Origin: CAZEAP01 sp964510315
GTDB lineage: Bacteria > Planctomycetota > Brocadiia > SM23-32
Length of the DNA stretch: 64,000 nucleotides
Assembly: GCA_964510315.1 (NCBI GenBank)
Contig: CAZEAP010000001.1
Location: forward strand, 62,001-126,000
Reading direction: 5' to 3'
Made by a program: the position numbers and the translations under genes
In this document: positions 34,967 to 42,144 of the stretch, piece after piece
Layout: each line of letters starts with the position of its first letter
Position numbering within the stretch: position 1 is the stretch's first letter
The notes under the pieces: model-generated
What the model was told of the DNA's origin: nothing
The model's input: the letters and a program-made list of their open reading frames with translations, nothing else
Databases searched by the model: none

Positions 34967-35919
34967 TGCTCGGCCTCCGTTATGCTGCCTTTGACGTTGC
35001 AGATGGGGCCCAGGGATTCAAGCTCAATCGATCCCAGGCAGATGCAGCTCTGAGAGGCGCCGTAGTAAATATCCAGTTCCGAGCCGTCCTCGCTGAGAAT
35101 GGCGCCGCAGGAGAATATCAGGTTCGGCACGTCGCCTATGCGCTCGTAACGTTCGCTGGGCGCCAACAGGGGGATGTTCGATCGGCCCAGCACGCGGGTG
35201 GGGCTTTCGCGGTCCAAAAACGCGGCGCCCATCCGGAACAGCGGACCGGCCGGCGTGCTTTTGACACCGTAGTAGAGCAGCAGCCACCCGCAGGCCGTCT
35301 CGATGGGCGGGACCGATGCGCCGATGCGGTGGTGGTCCCAGTAGCCGGGACGGGGGGTCATCACCACCTCCCGCTCGCCCCAGTAGAAAAGGTCGGTGGA
35401 GTAGCTGATCCAGATATTGCCCCCCTCCCGCGGGCGCTCCAGGCGGGCGTAGCGACCGTCGAGCTTGGCGGGGAACAGCACGCCGTTCTTGGTGTCCGGC
35501 TCCGACACGAGGCCGATTCTTTCGAGCCTTTCAAAATCGTCTGTCTGCGCAAGAGCGATGCGGAAACCATAGCTGCTTTCGGCCAGATATGTAACGTAGT
35601 AGCCCCCGTCGAAGGGGGTTACCCGGGCGTCGCGCACGCCAGCGTTCTCGTACGGCCAATAAGGGGGTTCCCGGGAAGGGGCAAGGAGGGGCTCGGGGGC
35701 TATCTCAAACTGCCGACCGTCCGGGCTGGCCGCCCGGTAGATGGCGCAACTGCCGTCCAACTCCTCAACCGTGAGCAACAGCACCCAGGTGCCCTCGTGC
35801 TTGACGGCGCCGGCGTTGTGGAGGTCGCTGGCGGCGAAGGGCAGGTCGTCCAGCTCCAGCAGAGGGTTGCCCTCCCATCGCTGAACGATGTTCCTGCTGA
35901 GTTTATGGTTCCCGTTCAT
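34963..35919 (-). CDS. GH130 family glycoside phosphorylase/hydrolase (first of pair)
   Basis: A 318-residue paralog of the next gene with the same propeller blocks: LHNAGAVKHEGTWVLLLTVEE, VRDARVTPFDGGYYVTYLAESSYG, NGVLFPAKLDGRYARLERP, MTPRPGYWDHHRIGAS and YYGVKSTPAG. The Asp of the catalytic motif is kept (RDAR), but the usual Glu-Asp-Pro-Arg context is changed. The ATG at 35919 has no ribosome site; its predicted -10 box ends only eight bases upstream, so the message may be leaderless. A TTG codon directly precedes it in frame. The two genes probably process linked or successive mannose-containing oligosaccharides. Confidence 0.86.
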   Translation of the reverse strand: MNGNHKLSRNIVQRWEGNPLLELDDLPFAASDLHNAGAVKHEGTWVLLLTVEELDGSCAIYRAASPDGRQFEIAPEPLLAPSREPPYWPYENAGVRDARVTPFDGGYYVTYLAESSYGFRIALAQTDDFERLERIGLVSEPDTKNGVLFPAKLDGRYARLERPREGGNIWISYSTDLFYWGEREVVMTPRPGYWDHHRIGASVPPIETACGWLLLYYGVKSTPAGPLFRMGAAFLDRESPTRVLGRSNIPLLAPSERYERIGDVPNLIFSCGAILSEDGSELDIYYGASQSCICLGSIELESLGPICNVKGSITEAEQ

Positions 35920-35927
35920 CAAGAAGG

Positions 35928-35957
35928 ATTATCTGAGCTTCCCCCGGACTAAATCAA
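35928..35957 (-). promoter_or_regulatory. Promoter of the GH130 pair, predicting a leaderless mRNA
   Basis: On the minus strand: TTGATT, 18-base spacer, GATAAT. Only eight bases lie between the -10 box and the ATG, about where transcription should begin. Confidence 0.5.
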
Positions 35958-35979
35958 GTGTGGACCTTGCCGCGTTATG

Positions 35980-36008
35980 TTGACACCGGGCGCCATGCCG
36001 TAGACACT
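35980..36008 (+). promoter_or_regulatory. Candidate sigma-70 promoter of the GreA fusion gene
   Basis: TTGACA, 17-base spacer, GACACT (or TAGACA at spacer 15). About 44 bases before the ATG. Confidence 0.5.
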
Positions 36009-36051
36009 GAATGAACTTCGCCCCACTCGCCGCCCCGCCGGAGTGCGCCTG

Positions 36052-38214
36052 ATGGAAGACCTGCTGAAGCTGGCCAAGAAGGGAAAACTCGACGCGCTGG
36101 AGTCCGCCTGGCTGGAGGCGGCCGAGGATGAGTCGGCCGACCTGGACCACATGCTCGCAGCGGCCGAAACCCTCGCACAGCGGGGCCATGCGGACCTGGC
36201 CGAATCCCTCCTGTGGTACCTCATCGACGCCCTGGACGAAACCGGCGACCTGCGGCGCGCCCTCCGTACAGCAAGGGAAGGCGCATACCTGCTGCCCGGG
36301 AGTGACCTCCTCCGAGAGTTGCTGAGAGACCTCTATGCCCGCCATCTGGCCGACCGGCCGGGGGCGGAAAGCGTGGTCGCCGCCACCCTGGGGGCTGATG
36401 AGGCCCCTCTGGACGAGGCGCTGCAGCGACTGGAGAAGCTTCTCGCGATGGAACCGGGCTCTTACGTCCTTGATCCCAGGCGCAACGAAGCCGGCCGTGT
36501 GCTGGGTTTCGACGCGGAGGAGGGCGCGCTGGAAGTGGCCTTCAGGGAGGAAGAGAAGGCTTACGCACCCGCCATTGCCGCGCGCCTGGAACCGGTGGGA
36601 CCGGACGATTTCCGGGCGCTGGCCACATTCGAGGCCGAACGACTGCAACAGTTGGCCGAAGAAGACCCGGAAGAGCTTGTCCGGCTTGCGCTGACGAGCC
36701 TGGACCGACGGATGAAGCTGCGGCGGCTGCGCATCTACCTGGAACCCGTGGTGGGGAGCTGGCGTCGCTGGTGGACCGGCGCGCGTGACACGCTCCGGCG
36801 CTCCGCACTGATTGGGCTGACCCAAGGGGACTCGCCCGCGGTTTTTCTCCGCAGGGAACCCCTTTCCCATCAGCAGCGTCTGCTGGAACGTTTCAAGCGG
36901 GCCGGAGACGCCGTGGAGAAACTCGTCGCCGCGCTGGACATCCTGGCCGAAACCCGGCGGGAAGCGCCGGAGGCGGGCCTGCCGGGCCAGGTGATCGAGG
37001 AACTGGCCGAACTGGCGGAGGGCTCCGGTCCGGCCTCCGGAGTGGAGCTGGCGGCGGCCGCCGCCCTGCAGGCGTTCCAGCGGGAGTTTCCCGACCTGTC
37101 GTCCTTTTCGCCGCCGGTTCCGGAGCCTCTGGAGGAGGGGGACGCGGAGCGGTTGCTGGAGACCACGCGCGAGCCGCGCGTGCTGAGCTGCGTTCTGGAG
37201 TTCCTCCGACGACGGACCCCGGAAGGTTGGGCTGTTTTCCTCAGCACGCTCTTGCCCCGTGCGCCGCGCGAAATTTGCGGCAAGGTGGCAAAGGCGCTCT
37301 CGGAGGCCGGGGAAAGCGAAGCCCTGGCGGAGGCCTGCGGGCAAGTGCTGTCCGCGCAGGAGGTCTCGGCCGGAGCCGTCTCATGGCTGTGGAGGGAATG
37401 CGCGGGCGCGCGGCCCGGCCCCCTCTGTGAGGGCGTGCAACCGGTGTCGGTGCTCTTCAGGCTTCTTTCCACGGCGGCTTCGGTGGTGCGGCGCTCCGAC
37501 ATCTCCGAGGTGGAGCGGAAAAGGCAGATTGCACAGATACGGTCCGCCCTGTTCATGCGCGACGGGGAGCCGCTGGCCTGCGTGCTGGGGAACGCTCCGG
37601 AAGAACGGCTGGCCGCCGTGCAGTCCGCCGCGGACCGCAACGCCGCCCTCACAGGCCACATGCAGGCGCGGTTCACCCTCATCCTTCGTCGCGTGGCGCC
37701 CGGGCTGTTCGTGGAAGAAGTGCCGCCCTGGGAGGAGGACACCATCTACACAACCCCCTCGGGGCTGGAGCGACGCCGGGAGGAACTGGAGCGCCTCGTG
37801 AACGAGCGATTGCCCAGGGTCATAAAGGAAATCGGCGAGGCGGCCAGTTTCGGCGACATCAGCGACAACGCGGAGTACCAGTCCGCCGTGCGGGAGCGGG
37901 GGCGGTTGGCCGACCTGGCAGAGCGCATGCGGGAGGAAATCTCCCGTGCGCGGCCCATAACCCGGGAAGTCGCCGAGGCCGACCACGTCACCGTCGGCAG
38001 CCGCGTCCGGGCGGAGAACCTGGAGACCGGAGAGGTGGAGGAACTGGTCTTCCTGGGTCCCTGGGACGCGGAGGTGAGGGAGAAGGTGTACGCCTACAAC
38101 GCGCCGCTCGGGCGCGCTTTCATGGGAAAGGAGCCGGGGGATACCGTCTCCCTGGAGCGGGGCGCGCGGCTGCGCCGCTGGAAGATTCTGGCGGTCGAGC
38201 CGGCCGTGGAGTAG
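36052..38214 (+). CDS. GreA-type transcript cleavage factor with long N-terminal helical extension
   Basis: A 720-residue protein whose C-terminal ~160 residues are a GreA/GreB factor: a coiled coil from about 562 (LERRREELERLVNERLPRVIKEIGEAASFGDISDNAEYQ is the family pattern, here noted as pieces GDISDNAEYQ near 601 with acidic tip residues) and an FKBP-like domain with GSRVRAENLETGEVEEL. The N-terminal 560 residues are Leu/Glu/Ala-rich helices like TPR or HEAT-type repeats. GreA rescues backtracked RNA polymerase. Comparable large GreA proteins occur in Chlamydiae and Planctomycetota. ATG at 36052 follows GGAG by ten bases; a GTG at 36043 is the alternative. Confidence 0.85.
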   Translation: MEDLLKLAKKGKLDALESAWLEAAEDESADLDHMLAAAETLAQRGHADLAESLLWYLIDALDETGDLRRALRTAREGAYLLPGSDLLRELLRDLYARHLADRPGAESVVAATLGADEAPLDEALQRLEKLLAMEPGSYVLDPRRNEAGRVLGFDAEEGALEVAFREEEKAYAPAIAARLEPVGPDDFRALATFEAERLQQLAEEDPEELVRLALTSLDRRMKLRRLRIYLEPVVGSWRRWWTGARDTLRRSALIGLTQGDSPAVFLRREPLSHQQRLLERFKRAGDAVEKLVAALDILAETRREAPEAGLPGQVIEELAELAEGSGPASGVELAAAAALQAFQREFPDLSSFSPPVPEPLEEGDAERLLETTREPRVLSCVLEFLRRRTPEGWAVFLSTLLPRAPREICGKVAKALSEAGESEALAEACGQVLSAQEVSAGAVSWLWRECAGARPGPLCEGVQPVSVLFRLLSTAASVVRRSDISEVERKRQIAQIRSALFMRDGEPLACVLGNAPEERLAAVQSAADRNAALTGHMQARFTLILRRVAPGLFVEEVPPWEEDTIYTTPSGLERRREELERLVNERLPRVIKEIGEAASFGDISDNAEYQSAVRERGRLADLAERMREEISRARPITREVAEADHVTVGSRVRAENLETGEVEELVFLGPWDAEVREKVYAYNAPLGRAFMGKEPGDTVSLERGARLRRWKILAVEPAVE

Positions 38215-38251
38215 GTCCTGCGCCCAGCCCAACCGATAGGAGATGGGCGGC

Positions 38252-38977
38252 TCAGCGCCGGCGGGACAGGGGCAGCTCCAGGCTGTGGGCTTCCAGAAGC
38301 TCGCGGTCGCCGAGTATGCGTTCGGTGGGGCCGTCGGCCACGACGTTTCCCTCGTCCAGGAGCACGACCCGCTCGCAAAGATCCAGCACGGCGTCCAGGT
38401 CGTGGCTGGCGATCACCAGGGTCATCTGCAGTCCCGCCAAAAGCTGGATCATCTCCCTGCGATGACGGGGGTCGAGATTCGTCGTGGGCTCGTCCAGCGC
38501 AAGTATCCGGGGCTGCATCGACAGGACGGTGGCGACACAGACGCGCTTGCGTTCTCCGAAGCTCAGGTGGTGAGAGGACCTTTCGGCGGCGTGGCGCATG
38601 TCCACGGCTTCGAGCGCCTCATCCGTTCTCCGGCGCACCTCTTCCTTATCCAGGCCCATGTTGAGCGGGCCGAAGGCGACGTCGTCAAAGACCGTGGGCA
38701 TGAAAAGCTGATCGTCCGGGTCCTGGAAGACCAGCCCGACCTGCAGGCGTACCTCCTGGAGCTGCCCGTTCTCGATGGGCACACCGCAGACCCTCACGTC
38801 ACCGGAGTCGCGCAGCAGGCCGTTCAAGTGGTGCAGCAGCGTCGATTTACCCGCGCCGTTAGGGCCGACCAGCCCAAGGCATTCGCCGGGCGCGGCCGAC
38901 AGGCTGACGTCCGTCAGAGCGCGCGTGCCGTCGGGGTAGGTGTAACTGACGTTCTGCATAGAGAGGATGTGGTTCAT
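38252..38977 (-). CDS. nikO: Nickel/cobalt ECF transporter ATP-binding protein
   Basis: A 241-residue ABC ATPase of the CbiO/NikO type that powers metal uptake at the inner membrane. Walker A GPNGAGKST, Q-loop FQDPDDQLF (the DPDDQ form is typical of ECF ATPases), signature LSFGERKRV in place of LSGGQ, Walker B ILALDEPTTNLD and the switch His in IASHDLD. ATG at 38977 overlaps the nikQ stop (ATGA) and has AGGTGG five bases upstream. Last gene of a five-gene operon, convergent with the GreA fusion gene. Confidence 0.92.
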   Translation of the reverse strand: MNHILSMQNVSYTYPDGTRALTDVSLSAAPGECLGLVGPNGAGKSTLLHHLNGLLRDSGDVRVCGVPIENGQLQEVRLQVGLVFQDPDDQLFMPTVFDDVAFGPLNMGLDKEEVRRRTDEALEAVDMRHAAERSSHHLSFGERKRVCVATVLSMQPRILALDEPTTNLDPRHRREMIQLLAGLQMTLVIASHDLDAVLDLCERVVLLDEGNVVADGPTERILGDRELLEAHSLELPLSRRR

Positions 38978-39735
38978 GTGACCCACCTTGCGGACAGGAG
39001 GGCCGCGGCGGCGCACAGCGCCAGAGTGCCTTTCACCAGATCTATCGAACGCAGCCGGAAGTCGCTGAGCGTCCGGACACTGCCGGTGTAACCGCGCGCC
39101 AGCATGGCACGGTAGACGCGGTCGGTGCGGTCGAAGCTGCGCACCAGAAGCATGCCGATCATGCTGCCGGTGTTGTGAAGGTTTCGTGACCAGGACGCCG
39201 AGCCGGCGGCCCGCGCCCGGGCTGCCGCGCGCATTCGCCGCAACTCGTCCAGCAGCACGAATACGTAGCGATAGGAGAACGCCAGTATCTGAACGGCGGT
39301 CTGCGGAACCCGGAGGTTCTGAAGAGCCTTCAGGGTGACGTGGAACCGGGCCGTGCTCACGGCCGTGAAGATGACCAGGACGGCGGCGGTCGCCCGAACC
39401 GTGATCAGGCCCGCCTGCAGGAGCCCGTCCAGGCTGAATCCCACGGGCCCGAGACGCCACATGAGCCGTCCGCCCGCTGTGAGGGGCACGATCACCAGCA
39501 GGAAAGCGCAGAACAGCAGGACCCAGCGCAGGTGCACCAGCACGAAGCGAAGCGGTATCTCACTGAGGCCCACCAGCCCCGCGGCCAGGGCGAGACCGAG
39601 CAGGCAAGTGGTCCAGTCCGGCGCCAGCACCACCGCTGCCACAAGGGGCAGCAGGCCCACCAGCTTCACCCGTGGATCCCAGCAGTGCAGCGGCGAATCC
39701 AGGTCGGCGTATCTGTCGATTTCCGGCAGGTGCAC
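38974..39735 (-). CDS. nikQ: Nickel/cobalt ECF transporter T component
   Basis: A 253-residue CbiQ/EcfT-type membrane protein with about five or six helices. The start HLPEIDRYADLDSPLHCWDPRVKL is typical of CbiQ, and the cytoplasmic coupling motif with Ala-Arg-Gly is present as YRAMLARGYTGSVR near the C terminus plus an earlier RMRAAARARAAG. It couples the ATPase to the substrate-binding CbiM-type protein. The start is GTG at 39735 with GGGGAA upstream. A 193-base gap separates it from nikL and contains remains of another gene. Confidence 0.92.
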   Translation of the reverse strand: MHLPEIDRYADLDSPLHCWDPRVKLVGLLPLVAAVVLAPDWTTCLLGLALAAGLVGLSEIPLRFVLVHLRWVLLFCAFLLVIVPLTAGGRLMWRLGPVGFSLDGLLQAGLITVRATAAVLVIFTAVSTARFHVTLKALQNLRVPQTAVQILAFSYRYVFVLLDELRRMRAAARARAAGSASWSRNLHNTGSMIGMLLVRSFDRTDRVYRAMLARGYTGSVRTLSDFRLRSIDLVKGTLALCAAAALLSARWVT

Positions 39736-39763
39736 CCGGGCTTCCCCGGAGCTGACTGAAATC

Positions 39764-39904
39764 TTAGAAACCGAAAGTCAACGCGGCCACCGCCGAGGTG
39801 CCGGGATCGGCGTTGCGACCGCAAAGGGCCCGTCGAACCCCGACGTCCAGGCGGACGCTGTCGTTGCTGCACGTGAGAGCGCCGGCCGTCGTTGCGAGAA
39901 CGTT
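39764..39904 (-). pseudogene. Remnant C terminus of an outer-membrane beta-barrel protein
   Basis: In the gap between nikL and nikQ the minus strand encodes about 46 residues after an in-frame TAG, ending SAVAALTFGF then stop. Alternating polar and hydrophobic residues (DSVRLDVGVR) and the terminal Phe match the last strands of outer-membrane barrels. It has no start codon, so it looks like the tail of a decayed gene. Inference from a short stretch. Confidence 0.4.
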
Positions 39905-39928
39905 CTACCATATCCTGGTCGGTTGGTG

Positions 39929-40483
39929 CTAACTTCCTCCCTCTTTCAGCCGCCGCACCTCGGCCCGCGCCTTCAAGGCTACCGCCAGGGCGGCGGCTCC
40001 GAAGATGAACCCGAGTCCCGCCAGGCACTCTGTCCAGGGGAAAGCCACGCCCGGGGCCGGTGCGGAGGCGCGTTCCTTTGCTTGTTCGCGGGCCTGAAGC
40101 TGTTCCCCGGCGGTGCCCCTTGCGCTCGTCGGGCCGGCGGTCTCCGCTTCCCCGCCGACGGACGCAACGCGAAACGTGGTCTCCGTGGTGTGTCCCATGC
40201 TGCCTTTGAAGACGGCGGTCCATTCGCCCGCGGCGCCCTCCGGATGAACGACCAGGCGCCCGTCCGAATCGGTCCGACCGTCGCGAAACACCGATCCGTC
40301 CGGACGACGCACCTCTACGCTCACTCCGCGTGCAGGCTTTCCGTCGGCAAAGAACGCCCGCAGCAGGACGGTCCCGTCCTCGCGCGGCCGCGCAACGGCC
40401 AGCATGCGGTGCGCCAGGGCGGGCGCCGTGGCCGCCGTCAGCAGCGCAACGGCGAGCAATGCCACTGTGAGACGGTTACGCAT
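39929..40483 (-). CDS. nikL: NikL-type accessory protein of nickel ECF transporter
   Basis: A 184-residue protein with a signal peptide (LTVALLAVALLTAATAPALAHR), a small beta-sandwich of the carboxypeptidase-regulatory or DUF4198-like kind (VLLRAFFADGKPARGVSVEVRRPDG, DSDGRLVVHPEGAAGEWTAVF), a Pro/Ala/Glu linker and a C-terminal membrane helix (CLAGLGFIFGAAALAVAL). This fits the NikL component of NikKMLQO uptake systems. Its ATG overlaps the end of nikM by eight bases. It may present metal or stabilise the membrane complex; the role in the family is not well established. Confidence 0.75.
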   Translation of the reverse strand: MRNRLTVALLAVALLTAATAPALAHRMLAVARPREDGTVLLRAFFADGKPARGVSVEVRRPDGSVFRDGRTDSDGRLVVHPEGAAGEWTAVFKGSMGHTTETTFRVASVGGEAETAGPTSARGTAGEQLQAREQAKERASAPAPGVAFPWTECLAGLGFIFGAAALAVALKARAEVRRLKEGGS

Positions 40484-41087
40484 GGGCTCCCTCCAGCATC
40501 TGTGGTTCCACCTTCTTGATGAGTGCGGCCGCGGACCCGGTGATGACTCCCTCGATCAGGGCCACCGGCTGGTGGGAGAGCAGAGCGGCCGTGGCCACGC
40601 CCCTGAAAGATTCGCCCGCCGAAGCCAGGAACACGGCCAGCAGCACAGCCCCGAGTTCCACGGCTCCCCAGCCGGCAAAGAAACCAAACACAAACGGTCC
40701 CCGGCGCAGCTTGAGGGCGTTCCCGGCGCGGAAGACTCCCCACGCCGCGTAGGCCGGCAGCCCCATGATGAGCGCGTTGACGCCCAGCGTCGTAAGCCCT
40801 CCGTGCTGGAACAGCAGGGCCTGCAGCACCAGTCCGAAGAGTATGGGCAGGAAGGCCCAGGGGCCGGTTATGATTCCCACCAGGCCGACCAGCAGCAGGT
40901 GAACCGAGGTCGGCCCGAAGGGGACGTGCACCAGGGAAGCCACGAAGAAGAACGCCGTGCAGAGGGCAACTCTGGGCACGCGGTCGGCGTCCATCCGGGA
41001 CAGCAGTCCTCCGGCCAGACCGGCCGCGGCTACGCCGCTGCCGATCAGCAACTCCTCCGGCACGCCGAAACCGTCGCTTATGTGCAT
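40476..41087 (-). CDS. nikM: Nickel/cobalt ECF transporter substrate-binding membrane protein (CbiM/NikM)
   Basis: A 203-residue S component with about six helices. It starts Met-His-Ile, and in this family the N-terminal Met1-His2 supplies metal ligands, so the start is well fixed. Other family pieces are FFFVASLVHVPFGPTSVHLLLVGLVG and LVLQALLFQHGGLTTLGVNA. GGAGG lies seven bases upstream. It selects Ni2+ or Co2+; the accessory genes nikK and nikL on either side argue for nickel. The nikK gene ends 25 bases upstream. Confidence 0.93.
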   Translation of the reverse strand: MHISDGFGVPEELLIGSGVAAAGLAGGLLSRMDADRVPRVALCTAFFFVASLVHVPFGPTSVHLLLVGLVGIITGPWAFLPILFGLVLQALLFQHGGLTTLGVNALIMGLPAYAAWGVFRAGNALKLRRGPFVFGFFAGWGAVELGAVLLAVFLASAGESFRGVATAALLSHQPVALIEGVITGSAAALIKKVEPQMLEGAHA

Positions 41088-41112
41088 CCGGGTGCCTCCA
41101 CCGCCGTCGGGC

Positions 41113-41928
41113 TCACGGTTTGAGCGTCATGCTGTCTTCCACGTGCACCCAGAGTCCACCCCGCACCGTCAGGGGATACTCCTTGTCCTCAACGGGGTAG
41201 GTCCCCTGTTCGACGGAAGCTGAGATCATCCACCACCCGGGCTCATCCAGGGTGTAGGTGATGCAGCCGTCGGGATCGGTCCTGGCCACGCGGGTAATCA
41301 TCGGCACGTCCTCCATGCCGAACTGATCGGTCGGCAGCATGTCGTCGGTTACGTGGAAGGAGTTGAGTTTTTCGATCTCCACGGTTGCGTTCGGCAGGGG
41401 TTCTCCGTCCGCAAGTACCTGTCCCGAAAAGGCGAACCCCTCCTCCAGGCCGTACGGTCGGGTCAGGGGAAGCACTTCCACGGGCAGGCCCACCGGGCGG
41501 TCCCAGCCCTTCTCCGCCATTACGTGGACGCATTGCTTGACGTAATCCTTGACGGCCCCGCCTTCTTCCTCGATGAAGATGGCCGGGGCCTCCAGGACCA
41601 GCCACGAGTCGCCCAGGGCGTCCGGCGTGTAAGTGAAGGTGAAGGTCTTCCGTGCCTTCCCCGTCGCCGGATCCTTCCGCGGAGTTGGCACCGGCTCGAC
41701 CTCGACCCTCTCACCTTCCGGCGTGACCGCGTAGACGTCGGGCTCCGGCGCGTCGAAGACGATCCGCTCGTAGGGGTGGCCCCAGAAATACTGCCAGGTG
41801 ACCTCCTGTCCGAGCCGGGCGTAGCCGTTCGGGCTGTCCGGCCAGAAGGTATGGAAATGGCCGAAGGCGACTCCGGCCGCAACGCTGCACATCGCCACTG
41901 CAAGGGTAATTACCAGGCGCTTTCGCAT
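41113..41928 (-). CDS. nikK: NikK-type periplasmic DUF4198 protein
   Basis: A 271-residue protein with a signal peptide (LVITLAVAMCSVAAGVAFG) immediately followed by HFHTFWPDS; the two His near the mature N terminus are a plausible metal site. The rest is two beta-sandwich modules typical of DUF4198, with SFHVTDDMLP and TRVARTDPDGCITYTLDEPGWWMISAS in the second. In NikKMLQO systems this protein is the periplasmic partner of NikM. GGAGG lies eight bases before the ATG. First gene of the operon, behind a consensus promoter. Confidence 0.82.
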   Translation of the reverse strand: MRKRLVITLAVAMCSVAAGVAFGHFHTFWPDSPNGYARLGQEVTWQYFWGHPYERIVFDAPEPDVYAVTPEGERVEVEPVPTPRKDPATGKARKTFTFTYTPDALGDSWLVLEAPAIFIEEEGGAVKDYVKQCVHVMAEKGWDRPVGLPVEVLPLTRPYGLEEGFAFSGQVLADGEPLPNATVEIEKLNSFHVTDDMLPTDQFGMEDVPMITRVARTDPDGCITYTLDEPGWWMISASVEQGTYPVEDKEYPLTVRGGLWVHVEDSMTLKP

Positions 41929-42004
41929 CCCGGGTGCCTCCTCTGAGTCGCTCGAAGGTTGGAGCGAACGCCCGCCTCGGCGGTCGTGCTACGATATGCC
42001 TGAA

Positions 42005-42033
42005 AGTGTAACCGATTGCCGCGGTCCTGTCAA
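42005..42033 (-). promoter_or_regulatory. Consensus sigma-70 promoter of the nikKMLQO operon
   Basis: On the minus strand: TTGACA, 17-base spacer, TACACT. The leader would be about 70 bases. I found no NikR-type palindrome in it. Confidence 0.7.
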
Positions 42034-42144
42034 TCGAGCCGGAGAGAAAGCTTGCGGCTCCGATCCTGGAACCGGGAGGAAGGGGGCGTGGACATGCTGG
42101 GGGATGGCCGAACTCTCGGCCGGGGGACCGGTCGTCGGGCCGGT

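Noticed and set aside
41929..42004. Possible nickel riboswitch or NikR operator in the nikK leader
   Set aside because: Leader is only about 70 bases and neither the NikR palindrome nor a NiCo-type multi-helix layout is visible.
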